From Cytophagaceae bacterium (GTDB lineage Bacteria > Bacteroidota > Bacteroidia > Cytophagales > Spirosomataceae), in the NCBI GenBank assembly GCA_027485075.1, contig JAIXRT010000117.1:1-5255 (forward strand): a DNA stretch of 5,255 nt, written 5' to 3'. Numbering within the stretch: position 1 is the stretch's first letter; each line of letters opens with the position of its first letter. The notes under the pieces are model-generated. The model ran no database searches. It saw only the letters and a list, made by a program, of their open reading frames with translations, and was not told where the DNA came from. Of this stretch, positions 1 to 5,255 are shown one piece after another. The position numbers were made by a program, and so were the translations under genes.

Positions 1-1499
1 ACAAAATAGCTGCCCAAATATATTTTTTGGAAGGTCCATAACAAGTAACCTGCTCCTAATAAAATACCAAAGGCCCCTAGAATCGCATAAATTGGCATCA
101 AATTCGCACTTGTAAACGCTCCCATCAAGCTGAAAAATTCGCCAATAAATCCAGAGAATCCAGGTAGGCCGAGGGACGCAAAGATGGCTATACCCGATAT
201 GACCGTAAACAAAGGCATTTTGGTTGAAAAACATGAAAAATTATCAATTTCCCGATTTCCTGTACGGCTATATAAAACGCCCACAATGAGGAATAGCAGG
301 GATGATAGAATGCCGTGTGAAAGCAATTGGAAAATAGCACCCTGCCAGCCTTCAGGCGTAAAAGACGCAATTCCTAGTAAGACAAACCCCATGTGCGACA
401 CGGATGAATAGGCGACTAATTTTTTCAAATCGGTCATGGCCAACGCATTGTAGGCTCCGTAAATGATGGACAAAACTCCCAAACCAGCCATGATCGGTGC
501 GGCTTGGATTGCCTCTACAGGGAAGAACGGAATCGCCATGCGCAACCAGCCGTAGGCACCTATTTTCAATAGGACGCCTGCAAGGATAACCGAAATAGGT
601 GTGGGTGCCTCTACGTGTGCATCCGGCAACCAGGTGTGTAAAGGTACGAGTGGCAATTTGATGGCAAACCCAATAAATAGTAACCAGAATCCCCACGCGC
701 GACCCGATAATCCGCCTAATAAAAATCCGGATTGCGGACTTAATATATTATTTGCCTGGCAGTTAAGTGGATCGCTCAAGGCTTGGAAATCGAAACTGTG
801 CACCACTTGATTGGGGGCAATTTGATGTGCAGCTAAAGCGGTTTGCATGGATTGCAATGCTTCTAAATCAAAGGCTTGGTTGGCCCCAATTTTCTGTAAG
901 GACAATGCTGTTTCGTACGGATCCATGTAGGCTAAGGAAATCCCTAACATGATAATGAGGATAAACAAAGACCCTACTAAGGTGTAAATGAAAAATTTCA
1001 ATGAAGCATAATTCCGACGTGGGCCACCCCAAATGCCGATCAAGAAGTACATGGGCAGGAGCATGAATTCGAAAAATATGTAGAACAAGAACATATCTCG
1101 GGCAACAAAACATCCCATCAAAGCGGCATTGAGCAATAAAACAAGGGCGTAATAGGCTTCAATTTTGGTGTGAATTTCTTTTGAATTCCACAGGGCAACG
1201 AAGCTGATTAGCCCAGTTAAAAGGACTAAACCTAAGCTAAGGCCGTCAATGCCTACGGTGTAATTGGAAACGAATTGACCTAGACTGCCTAGGTTTAAAT
1301 GAATCCAATTCATGGATTCGGTTTGCTGGTAGCCCGACTGTAAGGGGTCGAAAATGAGTGCAATTTTCGCTAAAATCAGTAGCTGAATTCCCACAACGCC
1401 CAAGGCGAGCAGTCGGCTGTACGTCGCACCTAATTTGCCAAAACCCGCGATGAGCGAGGCAACCAAAGGTAGAGCGATACGTCGTGATATATTTCCCAT
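1..1499 (-). CDS. nuoM: NADH-quinone oxidoreductase subunit M (complex I proton-pumping subunit), 3' end beyond window
   Basis: This is an antiporter-like membrane subunit of respiratory complex I, which couples NADH oxidation and quinone reduction to proton translocation across the inner membrane. I translated 499 complete codons from ATG 1499; the C-terminus lies beyond base 1. Visible signatures are the FFEFMLLPMYFLIG segment with Glu144, AIKLPLVPLHTWLPDAH (Lys281), EAPTPISVILAGVLLKIGAYG (Lys312), SSVSHMGF near 366-372, LLSHGI (His395) and GFIGEF (Glu453). These match E. coli Glu144, Lys234, Lys265, His348 and probably Glu407. Many hydrophobic helices are evident. The spacing between Glu144 and Lys281 is 47 residues longer than in E. 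coli because of a polar loop at about 191-268. The start is chosen because it overlaps the nuoL stop (TAATG); no Shine-Dalgarno is seen, so translation is probably coupled to nuoL. The family is about 480-560 residues, so a modest C-terminal part is missing. Confidence 0.97.
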   Translation of the reverse strand, partial: MGNISRRIALPLVASLIAGFGKLGATYSRLLALGVVGIQLLILAKIALIFDPLQSGYQQTESMNWIHLNLGSLGQFVSNYTVGIDGLSLGLVLLTGLISFVALWNSKEIHTKIEAYYALVLLLNAALMGCFVARDMFLFYIFFEFMLLPMYFLIGIWGGPRRNYASLKFFIYTLVGSLFILIIMLGISLAYMDPYETALSLQKIGANQAFDLEALQSMQTALAAHQIAPNQVVHSFDFQALSDPLNCQANNILSPQSGFLLGGLSGRAWGFWLLFIGFAIKLPLVPLHTWLPDAHVEAPTPISVILAGVLLKIGAYGWLRMAIPFFPVEAIQAAPIMAGLGVLSIIYGAYNALAMTDLKKLVAYSSVSHMGFVLLGIASFTPEGWQGAIFQLLSHGILSSLLFLIVGVLYSRTGNREIDNFSCFSTKMPLFTVISGIAIFASLGLPGFSGFIGEFFSLMGAFTSANLMPIYAILGAFGILLGAGYLLWTFQKIYLGSYF

Positions 1500-1501
1500 T
1501 A
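1497..1501 (-). promoter_or_regulatory. TAATG stop/start overlap between nuoL and nuoM
   Basis: Read on the minus strand, the nuoL stop TAA (1501-1499) shares its last A with the nuoM start ATG (1499-1497). The bases before it are pyrimidine-rich and contain no Shine-Dalgarno sequence. Such one-base overlaps usually mean that ribosomes finishing the first gene restart on the second, which would keep these two complex I subunits in step. The overlap is seen directly; coupling is inferred. Confidence 0.8.
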
Positions 1502-3358
1502 ATACAAAAGGTAAAGTAGGATGAAAATCAAAGTGATGATTACCCAGATCCAATATTTTTGAACCTGTGCAGATTGCCAAGTACGTAGGCGACCACCTAG
1601 CGCTTGACTAATTGACGCGACTCCTTCCACTAGACCATCTACCAGATGACGGTCGATCCATGCGGAAAGATGCGCGATGATAACTTGTAATTCGGATAAT
1701 TTGACCAAGAATTTGTCAAGTACTCGGACGTCAAAAACATGTGTTTTACGGCCTATCCATAGCGCAAATTGATATGTTTTAGGCCAAATAAATCCAGCAA
1801 ACTGATAATTTTTCGCGGGGATCCAGTGGCGAGTCAACGCGGTGACTAAGATCCCAATCACCCAGGTTCCTGCGGTAATTGCCAACCAGAACGAAGGAAT
1901 GTGAAAACCTTCTATGTGGAAAAATGATAAAAATACGGAATGGTGCGCGTCAACTGGATTAATTGAAATCCAGAAAAACAGGCTTAAGAAAATCAGTAAA
2001 CTGATGGGGATATTTTGAAGCCAGTTGGTGCTCGTTTTTTCAAAATGATGTCCGCCCCTGTTTTGACCTAAAAAAATCAGGTAAGCTTGTCGGCATATAT
2101 ACGTCGCCGTCAGCGCCATACCTAGCGCTAGCGCGCCGAGCAAAACGTAGTAATAGCTCGAAAATGCACTGTTTTGAGCCGACACCCATAAGTAACCTGC
2201 GATATTTTCTTTGCTGTAAAAACCGCTCGTTAATGGAATGCCCATTAGGCCAGCTCCGAAAATCAGGTAGGCCGCAAAACTCAACGGGAGTTGTTTACGA
2301 AGGCCGCCCATGTGTGTGAGGCTTTGGGCGTCGTGGTGATGCGTGGCTTTTTGGTTATGTAAATAATGAATCACAGCACCGGCCGTTAGAAAAAGTCCGG
2401 CTTTGAAAATACCATGTACATATAAATGAAAAAGGGAAGCACCCGAACCCATCCCAAGCCACATCAAGCCCAGTTGCGAGATGGTTGAATAGGCGAGTGC
2501 CTTTTTAATGTCGTTTTGGAATAGGGCAAAAAAAGCGCCAGAAACCAGGGAGATGGCTCCGATAGCACCCATGAATAGGTGGGTTTCTTCGCCCACAAAC
2601 GGGAAAATGCGGATACCCACATATACGCCCGCGGCAACCATGGTGGCTGCGTGAATTAAAGCTGATGCCGGCGTTGGTCCTTCCATCGCATCGGGTAACC
2701 AAGACATGAGTGGGAATTGTGCAGATTTTCCGATTCCACCGATGATGATTGCGATTCCGATGAGCGCCGGTGCGGTACCATGCATGTTAGAAAAGCTGGT
2801 GGTTCCGAAGTAATTACTGAGGCCAACAAGCCCTAAAAGAAGGGCGATATCTCCAATTCGGTTTAGTAAGAATGCTTTTTTCGCGGCTTTGATGGCGCTG
2901 TCTTTTTGATGCCAAAAGCTGATAAGTAGATAGGAGCAAGCACCTACGAGTTCCCAAGCACCATAAAAAAGGTAGACCTGATCGGTTAAAACCAAAAGCG
3001 TCATGGACCCAATAAACAGGTGCAAATAACTGTAGTAGCGACCGATGTTCGGGTCTTTGGCTAGGTAGGATTTGGAAAAAATCTGAACAAAAAGCGCGAC
3101 TACGCTGACGAGTAGTAATAGTAATTGTGCGGAGGAATTGATCCAAAAACTGGCTTCAATTGATTTTCCGCCCAGCGTAAACCAAGGATAGGCGATGATT
3201 TGCTCCGGAATATGGCCTATTTTAAAGGCTAAGTAGGTAAAAATTCCGGCTAGAACGATGGATGTATTGACCTGGATTTTTTTTGGAATCACTGCAATGG
3301 CCAGGGCGGAAAGCCAAGGGATTGCGAGGAGTGCCAGAAAAATACTCGGTACAGGCAT
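1499..3358 (-). CDS. nuoL: NADH-quinone oxidoreductase subunit L (complex I distal proton pump)
   Basis: This complete 619-residue protein is the most distal antiporter-like subunit of the complex I membrane arm; E. coli NuoL has 613 residues. Key motifs are GAWELVGACSYLLI (Glu136, E. coli Glu144), LNRIGD (Asp170, E. coli Asp178), GGIGKSAQFPLMSWLPDAM (Lys211, E. coli Lys229), GPTPASALIHAATM (His236, E. coli His254) and YVHGIFKAGLF (His315 and Lys319, E. coli His338 and Lys342). GFYSKEN follows with Lys383 and Glu384; E. coli has Asp400 where this has Glu384. A His-rich loop lies at about 334-350. Residues from about 510 to 600 hold a polar, amphipathic stretch that should form the lateral helix, and a final membrane helix ends the protein. 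An in-frame TAA six bases upstream fixes ATG 3358 as the earliest ATG start. No Shine-Dalgarno is seen. nuoM follows by overlap; moaD, not nuoK, lies 65 bases upstream. Confidence 0.98.
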   Translation of the reverse strand: MPVPSIFLALLAIPWLSALAIAVIPKKIQVNTSIVLAGIFTYLAFKIGHIPEQIIAYPWFTLGGKSIEASFWINSSAQLLLLLVSVVALFVQIFSKSYLAKDPNIGRYYSYLHLFIGSMTLLVLTDQVYLFYGAWELVGACSYLLISFWHQKDSAIKAAKKAFLLNRIGDIALLLGLVGLSNYFGTTSFSNMHGTAPALIGIAIIIGGIGKSAQFPLMSWLPDAMEGPTPASALIHAATMVAAGVYVGIRIFPFVGEETHLFMGAIGAISLVSGAFFALFQNDIKKALAYSTISQLGLMWLGMGSGASLFHLYVHGIFKAGLFLTAGAVIHYLHNQKATHHHDAQSLTHMGGLRKQLPLSFAAYLIFGAGLMGIPLTSGFYSKENIAGYLWVSAQNSAFSSYYYVLLGALALGMALTATYICRQAYLIFLGQNRGGHHFEKTSTNWLQNIPISLLIFLSLFFWISINPVDAHHSVFLSFFHIEGFHIPSFWLAITAGTWVIGILVTALTRHWIPAKNYQFAGFIWPKTYQFALWIGRKTHVFDVRVLDKFLVKLSELQVIIAHLSAWIDRHLVDGLVEGVASISQALGGRLRTWQSAQVQKYWIWVIITLIFILLYLLY

Positions 3359-3423
3359 GCGTTACGTTAATCGAATCTGCAAATATAAAATAATCTACTG
3401 GTTTTGTAGGGAATAGCTGGTAA
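3359..3423 (-). other. moaD-nuoL intergenic gap (65 bases)
   Basis: This is the longest non-coding stretch in the window. It is AT-rich and holds one candidate promoter element (3380-3387). The only hairpin I see is a weak four-base CTAC/GTAG stem around 3395-3409 with no strong T-tract after it, so there is no convincing terminator for moaD. nuoL could therefore be read both from a moaD transcript and from its own promoter. Confidence 0.6.
3380..3387 (-). promoter_or_regulatory. candidate Bacteroidota-type -7 promoter element upstream of nuoL
   Basis: On the minus strand the bases read TATATTTG, an exact match to the TAnnTTTG -7 consensus of Bacteroidota primary sigma factor promoters. It ends 21 bases before the nuoL ATG, which would leave a short leader of roughly 15 bases. 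I find no TTG at the expected -33 position, where the sequence comes from the gap just after moaD. The match is seen; the promoter function is inferred and uncertain because an eight-base degenerate motif can occur by chance in AT-rich DNA. Confidence 0.35.
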
Positions 3424-3669
3424 TTATCCGCCGCTCACGGGGGGAATTAAGGCTATTTCCATGTGTTGTTCGACGATAAATTCGGGTTTCGGAAAATGGT
3501 GGTCGGCCGCAAGGCGAAGTGAAGGTAGATTTTGCAGTTCAGGAAATTGATTTTTCACTTGCGTCAATAATCCTTGGGCATCCACGGGGCCTGCTAATTC
3601 TAGCGTTATTTGATCTTTTTTTAGAAGATCCCGGCAAATGCCAAATAGAAGCAGGGTATAGGTGGCCAT
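3424..3669 (-). CDS. moaD: molybdopterin synthase sulfur-carrier subunit (MoaD)
   Basis: MoaD is a small ubiquitin-like beta-grasp protein. Its C-terminal glycine is adenylated and thiocarboxylated (by MoeB-type enzymes and a sulfur donor), and it then gives sulfur to cyclic pyranopterin monophosphate inside the MoaD-MoaE molybdopterin synthase. The 81 residues equal the length of E. coli MoaD. The protein begins MATYTLLLFGICRDL, a typical first strand, and ends IALIPPVSGG, the diagnostic tail with the essential terminal Gly-Gly. The frame is open upstream well into the antisense of moaA, but the start is set at ATG 3669 because the family aligns from there and the upstream extension is Pro/Ser-rich shadow sequence. 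No Shine-Dalgarno is present. It is divergent to moaA with 23 bases between starts, and lies upstream of nuoL on the same strand. moaE, moaC, moeA and moeB are not in the window. Confidence 0.95.
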   Translation of the reverse strand: MATYTLLLFGICRDLLKKDQITLELAGPVDAQGLLTQVKNQFPELQNLPSLRLAADHHFPKPEFIVEQHMEIALIPPVSGG

Positions 3670-3692
3670 ATTTTTCGTAATTTGCGCGTCGA
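3670..3692. promoter_or_regulatory. 23-base divergent moaD/moaA intergenic region
   Basis: Only 23 bases separate the ATG of moaD (minus, 3669) from the ATG of moaA (plus, 3693). This is too short for two complete promoters, so each -33/-7 pair must reach into the opposing gene, or the transcripts start further back and overlap. There is no Shine-Dalgarno on either side. A weak TAnnTTTG-like candidate for moaD is TATCTTTA on the minus strand at 3698-3705 (one mismatch), inside the first moaA codons; for moaA only a shortened TAATTTG at 3679-3685 is visible. These promoter guesses are low confidence. Confidence 0.5.
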
Positions 3693-4688
3693 ATGGGTAA
3701 AGATAATCAACTCTTGGATAATCACGGTCGGCCGATGACGTATTTACGTCTTGCGGTGACGGATCGATGCAATTTACGTTGTTCGTATTGCATGCCTGCG
3801 GAGGGGATTGTGTATATGCCGGAGCGGGAATTATTGACCTGGCCGGAAATGGTTCGCGTGGTTCGTGTGATGCATGGGATGGGAATCGAGAAGGTTCGGA
3901 TAACGGGAGGAGAGCCATTTGTGCGCAATGGATTGATGGATTTTCTGACGGAGATTTCGACATTACCTGGCTTGGAAATTTGTTTGACGAGTAATGGGGT
4001 GTTGATTGGAGATTATATCGATCAATTAAAGTCGCTGGGTATTCGTTCTGTGAATTTGAGTTTGGACGCGTTGGATCGCGATCGCTTTAAACAGATAACC
4101 CGTCGGGATGATTATGACGTCGTATACCAAAATTTACTACGTCTAGTTTCCGAAGGATTTGACGTAAAAATCAATGCGGTGGTGATGAAGGGACAGAATG
4201 AGGTGGATATTTTGGCATTGGCTGCGTTGACAAAAACATTGCCAATTTCAGTGCGGTATATTGAGGAGATGCCATTTAATGGTTCAGGTTTAGTGGAGGG
4301 GAGTTTGTATTGGAATCATGAGCGGATTTTGTCCGAGTTGAAAACGGTTTATCCGGACATGAAGCCTGTGTTTATGCGCGGGGGTGAGACGGCAAATCGC
4401 TATGAAATACCGGGTCATGCGGGGGATGTAGGGATTATTGCTGCATTTTCGCGGACTTTTTGTGGAAGCTGCAATCGGGTTCGTTTAACTGCCAAAGGCC
4501 AAGTAAAAACGTGTTTATATGATGATGGCGTTTTTGATTTGAAGGCGTATCTTCGCGCTGGGATTTCGGATGAGGACTTGCGCAACGTATTATTGGGATT
4601 GTATCAAAAGCGGCCTCTGGATGGTTTTGAGGCTGAAAAAAATAGAAAGGGCGTCATTAATGAATCGATGACGACGATAGGAGGTTAA
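3693..4688 (+). CDS. moaA: GTP 3',8-cyclase MoaA (radical SAM, molybdenum cofactor step 1)
   Basis: MoaA is a cytoplasmic radical SAM enzyme that converts GTP to 3',8-cyclo-7,8-dihydro-GTP, which MoaC turns into cyclic pyranopterin monophosphate. The protein is complete at 331 residues, normal for the family. The N-terminal cluster motif CNLRCSYC gives Cys26, Cys30 and Cys33 for the SAM-binding [4Fe-4S] cluster, followed by the SAM-contacting TGGEP at 71-75. The C-terminal cluster motif has Cys257, Cys260 and Cys274 (FCGSCNRVRL, then KTCLY), with Arg262 and Arg264 matching GTP-contacting arginines. The protein ends in the conserved Gly-Gly tail needed for catalysis. ATG 3693 is the first ATG after an in-frame TAA at 3678; Met15 (3735) is less likely because it would remove the usual short lead before YLRL. 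No Shine-Dalgarno is seen. The kinase gene follows after 3 bases, so the two probably share a transcript. Confidence 0.98.
   Translation: MGKDNQLLDNHGRPMTYLRLAVTDRCNLRCSYCMPAEGIVYMPERELLTWPEMVRVVRVMHGMGIEKVRITGGEPFVRNGLMDFLTEISTLPGLEICLTSNGVLIGDYIDQLKSLGIRSVNLSLDALDRDRFKQITRRDDYDVVYQNLLRLVSEGFDVKINAVVMKGQNEVDILALAALTKTLPISVRYIEEMPFNGSGLVEGSLYWNHERILSELKTVYPDMKPVFMRGGETANRYEIPGHAGDVGIIAAFSRTFCGSCNRVRLTAKGQVKTCLYDDGVFDLKAYLRAGISDEDLRNVLLGLYQKRPLDGFEAEKNRKGVINESMTTIGG
3737..3750. repeat. 14-base inverted repeat in early moaA, upstream of moaD
   Basis: Two perfect six-base arms, GACGTA and TACGTC, are separated by TT. The repeat covers moaA codons 15-19 (Met-Thr-Tyr-Leu-Arg) and lies 68 bases upstream of the moaD start, within the zone where moaD regulatory DNA would have to be. 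It may be an operator, but the encoded residues are part of the conserved MoaA N-terminus, so chance is a real alternative. Confidence 0.3.
4679..4684 (+). promoter_or_regulatory. perfect Shine-Dalgarno AGGAGG inside the end of moaA
   Basis: AGGAGG lies seven bases before the kinase ATG at 4692, an ideal spacing. The bases GGAGGT (4680-4685) are also the codons of the last two MoaA residues, the catalytic Gly-Gly tail, just before the TAA stop. It is the only strong ribosome binding site among the five genes here, so it decides the kinase start. It suggests that translation of the downstream gene is set by the moaA tail. Confidence 0.8.
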
Positions 4689-4691
4689 TTT

Positions 4692-5255
4692 ATGAGCGCT
4701 TTAGCTAAAGTTATTGAAAGCTTTTCGAAGCTTCGAGTGATGGTCATCGGAGATCTGATGGTCGATGCCTACACGTGGGGAAAAGTGAGTCGGATTTCGC
4801 CTGAGGCGCCGGTGCAAGTGGTGAATGTGGTGAAGCGTGAATCGCGTTTGGGGGGTGCTGGAAATGTGGTTTTGAATGTGGCGAGCTTAGGTGCGAAGCC
4901 AATAGTCTGTTCGGTGATCGGTGATGATGCAACGGGCGCTTCTTTGTTACAGATATTAGTTGATGCAGGTTTATCGGTGGATGGAATCATCCAGGAGGCC
5001 GGTCGGCCTACGACCGTGAAGGAGCGGGTGATTGCTGGGTCCCAGCAACTCATTCGGGTGGATTCGGAGACAGAGGCACAGATTTCTCAGACGTCATCGG
5101 CTGCTTTATTGGCCGCCGTCAAAGCGTCCATTTCCCAGGTCGACGTCATTATTTTCGAAGATTACGATAAGGGTGTTTTGAGTGAGGGATTGATTCAGGA
5201 GGTGATGGTGATGGCGAAGTCGGCAGGAATACCGACGGTGGTGGATCCGAAGAAG
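4692..5255 (+). CDS. rfaE1: D-glycero-beta-D-manno-heptose-7-phosphate kinase (RfaE1/HldE kinase domain), 3' end beyond window
   Basis: This is the N-terminal 188 residues of a PfkB/ribokinase-family sugar kinase; the gene continues past the right edge. The family phosphorylates D-glycero-beta-D-manno-heptose 7-phosphate to the 1,7-bisphosphate on the way to ADP-heptose for the lipopolysaccharide inner core. Matching stretches are VMVIGDLMVDAYTWGKVSRI (17-36) followed by SPEAPVQVV, RLGGAGNVVLNVASLGA (52-68), VKERVIAGSQQLIRVD (109-124), FEDYDKGVL (155-163) and VVDPKK at the edge. All have clear counterparts in E. coli HldE. The catalytic GAGD-type motif lies beyond the window. ATG 4692 is fixed by an ideal Shine-Dalgarno and starts three bases after the moaA stop. 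Whether this is a stand-alone kinase (rfaE1/hldA, about 330 residues) or a fusion with the nucleotidyltransferase (hldE, about 475) cannot be told. There is no functional link to moaA. Confidence 0.94.
   Translation, partial: MSALAKVIESFSKLRVMVIGDLMVDAYTWGKVSRISPEAPVQVVNVVKRESRLGGAGNVVLNVASLGAKPIVCSVIGDDATGASLLQILVDAGLSVDGIIQEAGRPTTVKERVIAGSQQLIRVDSETEAQISQTSSAALLAAVKASISQVDVIIFEDYDKGVLSEGLIQEVMVMAKSAGIPTVVDPKK
4699..4733 (+). repeat. two palindromic elements in the first codons of the kinase gene
   Basis: CTTTAGCTAAAG (4699-4710) is a perfect 12-base palindrome starting seven bases after the A of the start codon. AAGCTT-TTCG-AAGCTT (4718-4733) follows, two six-base self-complementary arms around a TTCG loop, which in RNA would be a short hairpin with a UUCG tetraloop. 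Both sit in the ribosome-contact region of the mRNA and could affect initiation. They are coding and AT-rich, so they may have no function. Confidence 0.3.

Noticed and set aside
184..1113. Several short open frames on both strands within nuoM
   Set aside because: The minus-strand nuoM frame is unbroken with all family motifs through this region; the others are out-of-frame or antisense readings.
3395..3409. CTAC/GTAG stem as a possible moaD terminator
   Set aside because: The stem is only four base pairs and no solid T-tract follows, so it falls short of an intrinsic terminator.
3612..3630. GATCTT and AAGATC arms around a seven-base loop in moaD
   Set aside because: The arms are six bases long, AT-rich and within coding codons for Asp-Leu-Leu-Lys-Lys-Asp; nothing else points to a function.
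3699..3712. FNR-like half site (TTGAT on the minus strand) upstream of moaD
   Set aside because: The second half (ATCAA at the right spacing) is missing, so it does not meet the dimer-site pattern.
3670..3963. Open frame on the minus strand extending moaD upstream by 98 codons
   Set aside because: It is antisense to well-conserved moaA codons, its translation is low-complexity Pro/Ser-rich sequence, and the MoaD family begins at ATG 3669 with the standard 81-residue length.
4078..4085. GCGATCGC, the cyanobacterial HIP1 octamer
   Set aside because: I noticed one copy only, and the genes do not suggest a cyanobacterium; a single copy is expected by chance.
4744..5053. Two minus-strand open frames opposite the kinase gene
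   Set aside because: They mirror strongly conserved kinase codons, resemble no family, and have compositions expected of antisense shadows.

Overview
The window looks like an ordinary chromosomal stretch from a member of the Bacteroidota. This rests on the style of the NuoM, NuoL and heptose kinase proteins, on one TAnnTTTG-type promoter element, and on the lack of Shine-Dalgarno sequences at four of the five starts. The phylum is an inference; no finer assignment can be supported. The window is almost fully coding: five protein genes in two divergent groups, with no RNA gene, mobile element, CRISPR array or long non-coding stretch seen. The longest intergenic gap is 65 bases.

Minus-strand group (read from about 3669 down to 1): moaD (small sulfur-carrier subunit of molybdopterin synthase), then after 65 bases nuoL, then nuoM, which starts one base inside the nuoL stop codon and runs off the left edge. 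NuoL and NuoM are two of the three antiporter-like proton-pumping membrane subunits of respiratory complex I. nuoL is preceded here by moaD rather than by nuoK, its usual upstream neighbour, so the nuo cluster is either split or interrupted at this point.

Plus-strand group (3693 to the right edge): moaA (radical SAM GTP 3',8-cyclase, first step of molybdenum cofactor synthesis), then after 3 bases the start of a heptose-7-phosphate kinase gene (rfaE1/hldE type, lipopolysaccharide core heptose precursor). The kinase is cut by the right edge after 188 codons.

moaD and moaA, two genes of one cofactor pathway, start back to back with only 23 bases between their start codons, so their promoters must lie largely inside each other's coding sequence. 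The most notable small features are: the Gly-Gly tail codons of moaA forming a perfect Shine-Dalgarno for the kinase gene; the moaD-nuoL junction; a long inserted loop in NuoM; an Asp-to-Glu change at a conserved channel residue of NuoL; and an inverted repeat in the early moaA codons. I saw no sign of an undescribed multi-gene system.
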